A stretch of 64,000 nt of DNA from NCBI RefSeq assembly GCF_008035925.1, contig NZ_CP036264.1, positions 5,764,402 to 5,828,401 of the forward strand, read 5' to 3'. A program made the translations under genes and the position numbers. The DNA is from Stieleria maiorica. GTDB lineage: Bacteria; Planctomycetota; Planctomycetia; Pirellulales; Pirellulaceae. Positions 16,699 to 24,650 of this stretch are shown one piece after another. Every line of letters starts with the position of its first letter. The first letter of the stretch is position 1. A model generated the notes under the pieces. It was not told the DNA's origin and did no database searches. It was given only the letters and a program-made list of their open reading frames with translations.

Positions 16699-17501
16699 TG
16701 TGTTTCAATCAGAAAGATCGGGAATTCGGCGGCCCCTCCAAACGAAAGAGGATGGCCTGGCATCCAGCACCGCGGGCGTTCCTCATCTGGCGACTGGACG
16801 CTGGCAGCATACAGGGGAGGACAATCCAGGAAAATGGCAGGTTCGCAGCCGTCACAATCTGCTTCCTGCGGGAACCACGATGAATAGAACCAATAAGAAA
16901 AATGAGTTCCATAAGCCCGACACACCCTACAGGCCCCATGACGGGGCCGACACATGAATGGGCTTCCGACCGGCATCGCCGCCGCCGTGTTGAGTGGCAT
17001 TTCAGGCGATTCACTTCGAGAAACCGACCGGTTTCCCACAGACCGGCGTGCGAAGCGACTCGCGTCCGCGGCGCGTTGATTGAATCCGACCCTACGTGGG
17101 ATCAGCCGTTCCGCGCGAGCGTGCGGGCATTAAGCGGCGAAAGATCGCACCGGGGCCCGCAGGCTCGCGCCATACGGCTGATTAGACCAGTAGGCCGGTC
17201 CGCTTCGCGTTGATTCGAGAGCACCGCCTGGAAGGGCCACCAAGCGGGCGACCACAAACGCACCCGCTGAGCTCAAGATCGAGCAATAACCTAAGTGTCT
17301 ACCTCAACAGCACCTCACTGGAGATCATTTCGTTATCGGAGAAAACCCCGTAATTTCATACCCCTATCCCGACTCAGACAGGGGAACAGGGGAACAGCAT
17401 GCCATGGAACACGGCCGGGCATACTCTAGCCCCCAGCCACCCCCTCCCGGGAGCCGGCCTCAACCAGCCAGTACGTCATCAAAATCAAATGAGACTACGA
17501 G
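16699..17501. other. Intergenic region without a gene (803 bp)
   Basis: This lies between the divergent thrS and the secreted-protein operon. It contains an R4 palindrome at 17101-17182. I found no other structured feature and no reliable promoter boxes. Confidence 0.6.
17101..17182. repeat. R4 inverted-repeat element, copy 1
   Basis: The left arm (17101-17128, ATCAGCCGTTCCGCGCGAGC..) and right arm (17155-17182, ..GCTCGCGCCATACGGCTGAT) are 28-bp inverted repeats with four mismatches around a 26-nt loop. The right arm shares the GC[T/G]C/AGCGCCATACGGCT core with copies at 22642, 34235 and 59130. Confidence 0.85.
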
Positions 17502-18596
17502 ATGCAGACGACTCATTGGCTGGTCTCCAATACGTTCGCACCCCTTTGCCTTTTCATCTTCGCGACAGCAGACGCTTATTCTCAGGAAAATTCAAGTTTC
17601 GAGATTACCCGAGAAGTTGCGATCCAGCAGTTCAATGGAGGCCTCTATCACATGCTGGTCGACTTGGGTGAATTACCCGCGGGCGCGGATGGCAAAATCC
17701 ACCTCGATTTGGTGAACAACTTCGACTTCGATTTTCCGGTGAACGACTTAACCGCGAGCTGTGGCTGCACCTCGGTTAGCTACAAAAAGGACTCCGTTGC
17801 CGCAGACTCAACAAGCCGCTTGGAGGTGATACTCAACACCCCGAAAGTACGTCGAAAACCCGAGCAGTCGTTTCAGATTCGCTTGGTGTCAGGAAGCGGT
17901 GCTCAAAAGGACATAACATTAGCGATTCGCTATCGCCTTTCAGGTCTTGCGGCATTCGGCCAAACGATAGCGTCGCATCAGATAAACACCAGTGCCGATC
18001 GACAACGCTTAACCCTACCCTTTGTATTAACCACTCCGAAATCTTCAAAGGACGTCTCCATCGCCCTGCCTCCAAACAGCGATGGAATCACCGCACGCCT
18101 AGCTCAGGGCACGCGATCCGATTGGCATGTAGTCGTTGACATTGATCCACTCTTCCTCCCAAAACAGGGTGTATTCACCACCATTACCGCCAGAGATCGA
18201 CTGGGCGAGACAATCGATTCCATGACACTGTCGCTATTCCATATCGAAGATGTGGAACTCTCGCCTCGAACCTTTGTGTTTCGCGAGGCAAAGGGACGAC
18301 TTTGGGCAGACGGCATTCTTTGCCTGAATGAAGAAACGGATCTCCCAGAGGACGACCGCGTCCCCAGTATTGATGCGATGCTAGGCGAAAGCAAGTTGGC
18401 CGTCAAATGCACCAGGATCGGCAAAGGCATCTATCGAGTCCACGTCTCAAGCACGATTGCCGATTTGGCGAATCGTCTTAAGAAGACAAATACGCCGCCT
18501 GATATTTCCTGGCACATCGTCACAGCCTCCCGCACGCTAGGCCTTTCGTCTCGAGCACACTTCTCTTCAACTGCTTCGCTTTCCCGAACCCCTTAA
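17502..18596 (+). CDS. Secreted protein with DUF1573-like SCGCT motif
   Basis: This 364-residue protein has a signal peptide of about 25-28 residues (hydrophobic LCLFIFATADAYS). The N-terminal part carries ASCGCTSV (85-92) following 'LVNNFDFDFPVNDL', the layout of DUF1573 domains, which are Ig-like ASPM/SPD-2-Hydin-related folds common in planctomycetes and Bacteroidetes. The remainder is beta-rich with no recognised domain. It is the first of three genes with tight spacing (10 bp to the next). The coding sequence is visibly AT-richer than surrounding genes, which may mean later acquisition. Function unknown; an envelope or extracellular role is likely. Confidence 0.8.
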   Translation: MQTTHWLVSNTFAPLCLFIFATADAYSQENSSFEITREVAIQQFNGGLYHMLVDLGELPAGADGKIHLDLVNNFDFDFPVNDLTASCGCTSVSYKKDSVAADSTSRLEVILNTPKVRRKPEQSFQIRLVSGSGAQKDITLAIRYRLSGLAAFGQTIASHQINTSADRQRLTLPFVLTTPKSSKDVSIALPPNSDGITARLAQGTRSDWHVVVDIDPLFLPKQGVFTTITARDRLGETIDSMTLSLFHIEDVELSPRTFVFREAKGRLWADGILCLNEETDLPEDDRVPSIDAMLGESKLAVKCTRIGKGIYRVHVSSTIADLANRLKKTNTPPDISWHIVTASRTLGLSSRAHFSSTASLSRTP

Positions 18597-18606
18597 GGTG
18601 TGATAC

Positions 18607-19050
18607 GTGCGTAGACATCTCCTCACATGCTTGTTGCTGACTTCCGTTGGTAGCATCACATCGAATTCCTTCGCAGACGAGTGCCTTTTTATTTACCGGC
18701 CAACTTGCGCCGAAATGGAAAGTGTGATAGGGATTCCTCATTCATTGTGCCAGGACACTCCTTGCGATGAGAACATGGGAGGAGAATGGGACTGCCCGTC
18801 GGGCGCGCTTTCATCGTTTTATGACCCAGCTACAAGGGTGGACTATGCGCTTTCTCCGCCGCCAGATGGTGAATGCGGAAAATACGACGATGAGCCGGAC
18901 TGGAACTTTGAAACGACCTGCATCATGCTCACGGAGTGCAAAGACTGTGATCCGTACAACAAATGCAAATCCGACTTTTCGACATCTTACATGACCTATC
19001 CCATGCCCAATCTAAATTTAATAGGCGATGTCTGCGGAGACTGTGATTGA
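18607..19050 (+). CDS. Small secreted cysteine-rich protein, unknown function
   Basis: This is a 147-residue product starting at a GTG. A signal peptide covers about 1-23 (LLTCLLLTSVGSITSNSFA). The mature part has twelve cysteines, an even number that would allow six disulfides, and is acidic and Pro/Asp/Tyr-rich. It has no match to a family I know. It begins 10 bp after the DUF1573-like gene, and its stop overlaps the next start by one base (TGATG), so translation of the three genes is probably coupled. The high Cys content requires an oxidising compartment, periplasm or outside. Confidence 0.72.
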   Translation: MRRHLLTCLLLTSVGSITSNSFADECLFIYRPTCAEMESVIGIPHSLCQDTPCDENMGGEWDCPSGALSSFYDPATRVDYALSPPPDGECGKYDDEPDWNFETTCIMLTECKDCDPYNKCKSDFSTSYMTYPMPNLNLIGDVCGDCD

Positions 19051-20063
19051 TGCTAAACCGTGCCTTTACGTCATACTGCATGACTTTTCGTCCAACCGGG
19101 GTTTTCATACGTCTGTCAAGGACGGCGACCTTCCTCATGGCTGCCGCACTCTCGCTAAACGCGATTGCCCAAGAAAAAGAATCTGTCAGTGACGATGACG
19201 TGGACGAGGTAGCATCTATCTTTTCCGGCTACGCGTTGAATCTTCAGTCGCTTGAAAGCTATGACCTTCTAATCGAAATGGACAAGTCATGGGTGAGTGA
19301 CCAAGCCCCGGTATCACAAACACTAACTTATGTCCGCTTGATGATTGATCGAGAGCGACAGCAATATTTGTCAGTGGAGCGTGCGACAACACAAGGTTGG
19401 GTTCGCCCCGGCAAGGAGGTTGAGACGCAACGATCTGACCGACTCGCCGGTGCGATCAGCCTTGACGGAGATGCCGCATTGCGGCTCCGCCCAGACCTTC
19501 GCTTCTCTAGCCTCAGCCTGGAACAGAGCTTTAGCAATATGCAAGACACGCCTGACATCCAGAATATTGGACTGTTTAGATTCCCTGCCGGGTTTCGCGC
19601 GCAGAAGGACGAAAAACGCTCTGCAGAGCGCAAGCGATTATTGGCAAACATCAACAAGATCGACCTTGGTGACCGGCAGTTTAAAGTGGAGTTTCAAGTC
19701 ACCGATTCGAGACATCGTATTCTATTGTTTGACCGAACGAATATGGTACCTCGATCATCAACAGAATGGTTTACCCCACAAAGCGGTGAACCGGTCATTT
19801 CCTGGAAGGAATCTTATTTCTTTTCCCTTCATCAGGGGATTCGATTGCCGGACAAGATTGTTCAAGAGCGAATCCAGAGCAAAGAAATAAATTCTAAAAA
19901 GGTTTTCGGCACATCGATCCTTATCGCCGATTTTCATTGGCTCAGAGTCAACGAGACGCTCGACGACAAATACTTCACTAAAAAAACCCTCGGCGATGCA
20001 AATTTGCTTCTCAAGCTTAGTTCGCCAACCGAAGAAAGTGAGCAATCGAAAAGTCAACAATAA
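19050..20063 (+). CDS. Exported hypothetical protein, third gene of the AT-richer operon
   Basis: About 337 residues, starting at the ATG at 19050 that overlaps the previous stop by one base. Hydrophobic residues at about 25-40 (TATFLMAAALSLNAIAQ) look like a signal peptide with an unusually long n-region, so an internal start such as the Met at about residue 11 is possible. The mature part has alternating beta-like segments and 'MDKSWVSDQAPVSQTLTYV', resembling the planctomycete outer-membrane-lipoprotein-sorting-like fold, but this is weak. No catalytic motif is seen. The last ~15 residues are Ser/Glu/Gln-rich. Confidence 0.75.
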   Translation: MLNRAFTSYCMTFRPTGVFIRLSRTATFLMAAALSLNAIAQEKESVSDDDVDEVASIFSGYALNLQSLESYDLLIEMDKSWVSDQAPVSQTLTYVRLMIDRERQQYLSVERATTQGWVRPGKEVETQRSDRLAGAISLDGDAALRLRPDLRFSSLSLEQSFSNMQDTPDIQNIGLFRFPAGFRAQKDEKRSAERKRLLANINKIDLGDRQFKVEFQVTDSRHRILLFDRTNMVPRSSTEWFTPQSGEPVISWKESYFFSLHQGIRLPDKIVQERIQSKEINSKKVFGTSILIADFHWLRVNETLDDKYFTKKTLGDANLLLKLSSPTEESEQSKSQQ

Positions 20064-20116
20064 TCATACAGGCGAAACCCCGGCATCCTGTACTGACATG
20101 CTAAGACGGGTGGGCT

Positions 20117-20347
20117 GTGACTTCCGTTGTGCGCCCTGAATCACGCAGATTGGCACTCATAGACAGGATTATCTATTGCCCAGAGGTTTTGCTTCTGCGC
20201 GAACAATGGCCAGTCGTCCGATCTTCGTCAGCAGTTCAAGGGAGCGACATCGCAAAAGAAGTGCGAGCGATCCGCAGACTTCGCTCAGCCGCTCTTAAGC
20301 TCGCGTGCCCTGATTTGATCAAGGACACAATGGACGAGGCTGAGTGA
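20117..20347 (+). CDS. Possible small hypothetical protein
   Basis: A 76-codon frame starting with GTG encodes a basic, Arg/Leu/Ala-rich product with no signal peptide or known motif. It lies 53 bp after the three-gene operon in the same direction and shares its lower GC. There is no clear ribosome-binding site. It may be a real short gene, a gene remnant or chance. Confidence 0.25.
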   Translation: MTSVVRPESRRLALIDRIIYCPEVLLLREQWPVVRSSSAVQGSDIAKEVRAIRRLRSAALKLACPDLIKDTMDEAE

Positions 20348-20440
20348 TAGCGACTGTTTTTTTGGGCAATACCGCATCGTTAAATGTCGTTTCCTCTAAG
20401 GAGGGCACGTGAACTCGCGACGAACGGCGGATCATCGATT

Positions 20441-20530
20441 GACATCAGCCGGTTCGCGTAAGGGCGAGCGGCCTAAACATAGCGGTCCTGGCCCCTAGGG
20501 ACCGTCCAGCGTCTGGCAAAGGCCAGACGC
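20441..20530. repeat. R4-related element with perfect hairpin
   Basis: GACATCAGCCGGTTCGCG (20441 onward) matches GACATCAGCCGATTCGCGG at 59073. Two hairpins follow: CGGTCC..GGACCG around 20482-20503, and a perfect 9-bp stem GCGTCTGGC/GCCAGACGC (20509-20517, 20522-20530) with loop AAAG. There is no T-run, so it is not a standard intrinsic terminator. Confidence 0.75.
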
Positions 20531-20580
20531 AATCAACCCAAATGGCCTGAACAATTGAGTTGAAACCGGTCGGTGGAAGG

Positions 20581-20640
20581 GGGCGACGTCCTTTCTGGGG
20601 CGTCGCTTAGAGCCCCACGGGCGATAGCCCTGAAACGCCA
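20581..20640 (+). repeat. R5 dispersed repeat, copy 1
   Basis: GGGCGACGTCCTTTCTGGGGCGTCG..AGCCCCACGGGCGA resembles 61928-61993 in the same orientation, and 47437-47500 and 58903-58952 in part. It is not inside a gene. Confidence 0.7.
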
Positions 20641-20799
20641 CCCTACGCTGAGAAAAACGCCGCCCCAAACTGAGCCGTCGTTTACTTCACCCCGGCAGCG
20701 ACGGACACACCCTTTCCGATCCGCTACGCTGCTGCGAGCGTCAGGTTGCCGCCTGTTCCGCGATCAAATTTCCGAACAAAACCACCTGACAGATTCCTC

Positions 20800-21945
20800 A
20801 TGAATGACCAAGAGCGGTTGTCGAAGTTGAAGGAAGCGTTGGCATCGGTCCATGGTGTCGACGCTGCCACCTACGAACGATTGATGCGGCAGATTGGTCA
20901 ATCGTCGCAACCGTTTGGCTACGATCCCGACGGAAAACTCCGCGTCGCCTTTTTTGACGCGAAGTCGTATGATCGCGCATCCTTCGACCAGACCGCCAGC
21001 GACCGAGTTGCCTGGCAGTACATCCCGGCGTCACTGACGAGGGACACGACCGGAGCAGCGGAAAACTGTAAAGTTGTCTGTATCTTCGTGAATGATTCCT
21101 GCGATGAGTCCGTCGTCGAGGCGTTGAAGTCACAAGGGGTTGAAATGATCGCCTTGCGTTGCGCCGGATTCAACAATGTCGACCTCGACGCCTGTCAGCG
21201 TCATTCAGTTAGCGTTACGCGGGTTCCGGCCTATTCCCCCTACGCCGTTGCCGAGCACTCCGTTGCTTTGATGTTGATGCTGAATCGAAAGTTGCATCAA
21301 GCCTACGTACGCAACCGTGCGGGTTACTTTTTATTGGACGGCTTGACCGGGTTTGACATGCGAGGAAAAGTGGTCGGCGTCGTGGGAACGGGTACGATCG
21401 GAAAGTGCCTGGCAGACATTCTGCTCGGTTTCGGTTGCCGAGTGATCGCCTATGACAAACACCCAAATCCGGATCTCGTGGACCGTTCAGGTGTCACCTA
21501 CCACGACATGAAGAACCTGCTCGCCGAGTCCGATATCATCTCGCTACACGTGCCACTGGTGCCGGACACACGCTACCTGATTGATGACGAAGCGATTGCG
21601 AAAATGAAGTCCGGGGCAATGCTGATCAATACAAGCAGGGGCGGACTGGTCGATTCCAAGGCACTGATACGGGGGCTCAAGAGCGGGAAGATCGGCGCCG
21701 CCGGCCTGGATGTCTACGAAGAAGAGGCCGGGATCTTCTTTCACGATCGCTCGACCGAAATCTTGACCGATGACGTCCTCGCTCGCTTGATGACCTTCAG
21801 CAACGTTGTGATCACGTCACACCAAGCGTTTCTCACCCACGAGGCTCTCAGCGGGATCGCCTCGACGACGCTTTCGAACATTCACGAATTCTTGGATGGC
21901 CGACGAGGCGGTGAACTCACCAACTCCGTTTCGGCCACCTCCTAA
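20800..21945 (+). CDS. ldhA: D-lactate dehydrogenase-type 2-hydroxyacid dehydrogenase (LdhA-like)
   Basis: This 381-residue NAD-dependent D-2-hydroxyacid dehydrogenase reduces pyruvate to D-lactate in the characterised homologue. It matches E. coli LdhA along most of its length: IALRCAGFNNVDLD (117-130), VPAYSPYAVAEH (142-153), Rossmann GTGTIG (196-201), INTSRGG with catalytic Arg280, DVYEEE with Glu309, and HQAFLT with His341. It differs in an N-terminal extension of about 45 residues. The ATG at 20800 sits at the start of a helical, protein-like region, so the extension seems real. Substrate is inferred from family. It points to mixed-acid fermentation or pyruvate overflow under low oxygen. 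Confidence 0.92.
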   Translation: MNDQERLSKLKEALASVHGVDAATYERLMRQIGQSSQPFGYDPDGKLRVAFFDAKSYDRASFDQTASDRVAWQYIPASLTRDTTGAAENCKVVCIFVNDSCDESVVEALKSQGVEMIALRCAGFNNVDLDACQRHSVSVTRVPAYSPYAVAEHSVALMLMLNRKLHQAYVRNRAGYFLLDGLTGFDMRGKVVGVVGTGTIGKCLADILLGFGCRVIAYDKHPNPDLVDRSGVTYHDMKNLLAESDIISLHVPLVPDTRYLIDDEAIAKMKSGAMLINTSRGGLVDSKALIRGLKSGKIGAAGLDVYEEEAGIFFHDRSTEILTDDVLARLMTFSNVVITSHQAFLTHEALSGIASTTLSNIHEFLDGRRGGELTNSVSATS

Positions 21946-21961
21946 CACATCGAAACCAACC

Positions 21962-21978
21962 GCGGGATAGGCCGCCTG
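21962..21978. repeat. R7 short copy
   Basis: GCGGGATAGGCCGCCTG shares its first 12 bases with the R7 units at 13371-13419. It lies 17 bp after the ldhA-like stop. It is short, so the assignment is tentative. Confidence 0.4.
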
Positions 21979-22058
21979 TGTTGCGTCCGAACCAACGCTG
22001 CGGTCCCTCAGGCAGCGGTCCGGTGGATCAAGCGGAAGTCACGGCAAAGCAAATACGA

Positions 22059-22553
22059 ATGATGAAACAGCGAATCGAGCCCGGTCCCGGGCAAGAATCT
22101 GTCTGGGATTACCCTCGCCCGCCTCGAGTCGAAGCGTGCCAAAAGCATCTAACGATCATCGCGGGCGGCATCACGATTGGCGATACCAAGCGCTCCTTTC
22201 GTGTTTTGGAGACCAGTCATCCGCCGGTCTATTATTTGCCGCCGGACGACCTTCGCATGGATCTGCTGCGACCGGGCAGCACTGGATCGTTTTGCGAATG
22301 GAAAGGCCACGCCCATTACTTTTCACTGAACGGCAACGGGCGCGAAATCGAGAACGTCGCCTGGTGCTATCCGACGCCCAGCGAAACGTTCAGGGCGATT
22401 GCAGGCTACCTGGCATTTTATCCCGGCAAGATGGATGTTTGCCTGGTCGATGGCGAGCAGGTGCAGGCCCAGGCGGGAGACTTTTACGGCGGATGGATCA
22501 CCAGCGACATCGTGGGCCCCTTCAAGGGCGGGCCGGGCTCGTTGGGCTGGTAG
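22059..22553 (+). CDS. DUF427 domain-containing protein
   Basis: About 164 residues. The start is one of two adjacent ATGs (22059 or 22062); an upstream GTG at 21978 would add a low-complexity leader. The family core is intact: VEACQKHLTIIAGGITIGD, 'VLETSHPPVYYLPPDDLRMDLL', 'GSFCEWKGHAHYFSL', 'ENVAWCYPTPSETFRAIAGYLAFYP' and the C-terminal 'GDFYGGWITSDIVGPFKGGPG'. DUF427 proteins are small beta-tent-fold proteins of unknown biochemical role. It stands alone between ldhA and the polyphosphate gene in the same direction. Confidence 0.9.
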   Translation: MMKQRIEPGPGQESVWDYPRPPRVEACQKHLTIIAGGITIGDTKRSFRVLETSHPPVYYLPPDDLRMDLLRPGSTGSFCEWKGHAHYFSLNGNGREIENVAWCYPTPSETFRAIAGYLAFYPGKMDVCLVDGEQVQAQAGDFYGGWITSDIVGPFKGGPGSLGW

Positions 22554-22855
22554 GCTGCGTTTGGCACGAGGCGCTGTCTGAAAAGCTGTGTCTGAAAGGT
22601 TGCCGCGAGCGTACGAGCCTGAACATCAAGTCTGCGCACCGAGGCCCGTAGGCTAGCGCCATACGGCTCATTAAATCAACTGGCCGGAAAAGGAGTCGGG
22701 CAGATTGTCAGGCTGATCGTCGAGAGCACACGTAGAAGCAGCGGGCGGTTTCGAGTACGCTTGGCCGGCGACGGGTCACTTCAATCTCGACCGCTTGCCG
22801 CTTGAAACCGGAACACGATTTCCGACGGGCTCACAGCGGTTTTCAAGGAGCAGTC
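22554..22855. other. Intergenic region (302 bp) with an R4 element
   Basis: This is the spacer between the DUF427 and polyphosphate:AMP phosphotransferase genes. It contains the R4 copy at 22601-22676. The AAGGAG at 22845-22850 is the ribosome-binding site of the next gene. Nothing else is recognised. Confidence 0.65.
22601..22676. repeat. R4 inverted-repeat element, copy 2 (degenerate left arm)
   Basis: The right arm GAGGCCCGTAGGCTAGCGCCATACGGCTC runs from 22642. The left arm (22601-22621, GCCGCGAGCGTACGAGCCT) matches its reverse complement imperfectly. Confidence 0.65.
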
Positions 22856-24367
22856 ATGTTCGACGCGGCGGAACTGGGTCAGCGCGTGAGCCAGCGTGAA
22901 TTCAAGGAACGAGAGGTCCAACTGCGGACCAAGCTGCTGACGCTGCAGTACCGCACGCACGAACTGGCACGATTCCCCGTCTTGATCGACTTTGCCGGCG
23001 TGGAAGGCGCCGGCAAGGCCACGACGATCAATATGCTGAACATGTGGATGGACCCGCGATTCATCCGCACGATCGGTTACCAGAAACCGACGCGTGCCGA
23101 AATGGCGCGGCCGCGGTTTTGGCGATACTGGCGCGACATGCCTCCCAAAGGCGGCATCGGACTGTTCCTGAGCGGTCGCTACTCCCGGCCGCTCCTGAGC
23201 AGGGTCTATGGCGACATCGACGAGCCGGAATTTGACAACCGCTTGTCGGAGATCATCCGCTTTGAAAACGCGCTCGTTGACGACGGCGCCTTGATCCTGA
23301 AGTTCTGGATGCACCTCGGCAGAACGCAGCAAGAAGAACGTCTGAAGGAACTCGAGGCCGACCCGTTGCGGAGCTACCAGGTCAGCGAGGAAGACTGGAA
23401 GAACCACGAGCACTACGATGATTTCGTCGCGGCCGCCGAGCACTTGATCACTCGGACCAATCGCAGCGCCGCTTCGTGGCACATCGTCGAAGGTGGCAAC
23501 GAGAATTACCGGCACCTCCGCGTCGGCGAGATCATCGCCGCTGAACTGTCACGTCATCTCGAGGTTCAAGAGCGGAAGGCAGCCGAAGATCGGCCTCCGA
23601 CCCGCGTCGCCAGCCCCGACATGCCGAAGGTCGACACCGTTTTCGATGCACTGGACCTGTCACTCTCGGTGCCGAAATCGGACTACAAGAAAAAGGTCCC
23701 CGCCGTTCAAGCCCGGCTCGGCGAGCTCGGCCGCAAGGCACAGGCCGAAGGGCAGTCGACCGTGCTGGTTTTCGAAGGCCCCGATGCCGGCGGCAAGGGA
23801 GGGGCGATCCGTCGCACCGTCTGGAGTCTGGATGCCCGTACCTACCGCGTTTTTCAGTTCGCCGCGCCGACCGACGAGGAGCGGGCGCACCACTACCTAT
23901 GGCGTTTTTGGCGTCATCTGCCACGTGCGGGCAGCGTTTCGGTCTTCGATCGAAGCTGGTACGGACGTGTGCTGGTTGAACGCGCCGAGGGATTCGCCAC
24001 CGAAGACGAGTGGCGACGGGCATACAACGAGATCAACGACTTCGAACGCCAAATCGTCGACCACGGCATCCTGTTGCTTAAATTCTGGATGCACATCGAC
24101 AAGGACGAACAGTTGAAACGCTTCAAAAAGCGTGAAAAATCGCCTTACAAACACTGGAAGCTGACCGACGAAGACTGGCGTAACCGCGAACTGTGGGAAG
24201 CCTATAAGCAGTACGGCCAGGACATCATCCAGTACACCAGCACCAAAAAAGCCCCTTGGATCCTGGTCGAGGCGAACAACAAGCCGTATGCCCGCTTGAA
24301 AGTCTTGCAAACCGTCATCGATCACCTGCAAGAAAAATTGGACGGACCGGCCGGCCGGCCCGCGTGA
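22856..24367 (+). CDS. pap: Polyphosphate:AMP phosphotransferase (class II PPK2, two-domain)
   Basis: This 503-residue protein has two tandem PPK2 domains. It transfers phosphate from polyphosphate to AMP to give ADP, linking polyphosphate stores to nucleotide supply. The ATG at 22856 has an ideal AAGGAG at 5-nt spacing. Domain 1 (about 15-235) has the Walker A GVEGAGKAT (48-56), but its Walker B/lid region reads FLSGRYSR (about 104-111), lacking the DRSWY core. Domain 2 (about 265-495) is complete, with GPDAGGKGG (308-316) and FDRSWYGR (364-371). As in characterised class II enzymes, the C-terminal domain is probably the catalytic one. The gene symbol is functional, not positional. Confidence 0.93.
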   Translation: MFDAAELGQRVSQREFKEREVQLRTKLLTLQYRTHELARFPVLIDFAGVEGAGKATTINMLNMWMDPRFIRTIGYQKPTRAEMARPRFWRYWRDMPPKGGIGLFLSGRYSRPLLSRVYGDIDEPEFDNRLSEIIRFENALVDDGALILKFWMHLGRTQQEERLKELEADPLRSYQVSEEDWKNHEHYDDFVAAAEHLITRTNRSAASWHIVEGGNENYRHLRVGEIIAAELSRHLEVQERKAAEDRPPTRVASPDMPKVDTVFDALDLSLSVPKSDYKKKVPAVQARLGELGRKAQAEGQSTVLVFEGPDAGGKGGAIRRTVWSLDARTYRVFQFAAPTDEERAHHYLWRFWRHLPRAGSVSVFDRSWYGRVLVERAEGFATEDEWRRAYNEINDFERQIVDHGILLLKFWMHIDKDEQLKRFKKREKSPYKHWKLTDEDWRNRELWEAYKQYGQDIIQYTSTKKAPWILVEANNKPYARLKVLQTVIDHLQEKLDGPAGRPA

Positions 24368-24379
24368 GGGGGGCACGCA

Positions 24380-24455
24380 GTCGCCGTCCTCTCCGAGGTC
24401 GGCGCCGGAAAACGCTTCGCATTATCGATCCGCCGAGTTCGGAGAACGCGGCGAC
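24380..24455. repeat. R1 palindromic element, copy 2
   Basis: The 25-bp arms 24380-24404 (GTCGCCGTCCTCTCCGAGGT..) and 24431-24455 pair with few mismatches. The outer CCGCCGCAGC arms seen in copies 1 and 3 are missing. An R2 core follows 16 bp later, so the two repeat types lie side by side. Confidence 0.85.
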
Positions 24456-24470
24456 GCTCGGAACGCACTG

Positions 24471-24504
24471 GGGATCCACCTTCTGGCGAAGGTAGCTACG
24501 TTCG
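24471..24504 (+). repeat. R2 repeat, copy 1 (core TGGCGAAGGTAGCTACG)
   Basis: GGGATCCACCTTCTGGCGAAGGTAGCTACGTTCG matches 39492-39531 and, inverted, 55076-55103. The GTAGCTAC centre is itself palindromic. Confidence 0.8.
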
Positions 24505-24650
24505 CTCGGCGATTTGTGTGGCCTCCATACCCCCGGTGCGGTTGCCTGGCGGGAAACGTGTATACTAGGGATCCTGCGCCGCTTGCCGCTGAAGCGAGTC
24601 CGACGCGACTTTTCTGATTTCCTTCACTGCTCAGGTCGTATTTTCCAGCG

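Larger units (their letters stand above)
20064..20799. other. Repeat-rich intergenic region (736 bp)
   Basis: It contains one marginal small frame (20117-20347), an R4-like element with a strong hairpin (20441-20530) and an R5 copy (20581-20640). The stretch directly upstream of the ldhA-like gene (20700-20799) shows nothing I can call a promoter. Confidence 0.65.

Noticed and set aside
14308-16887. 859-codon open frame on the plus strand
   Set aside because: It lies wholly antisense to thrS, whose catalytic motifs are intact. The translation is Gln/Arg/Val-rich with no domains, a shadow of high-GC coding on the other strand.
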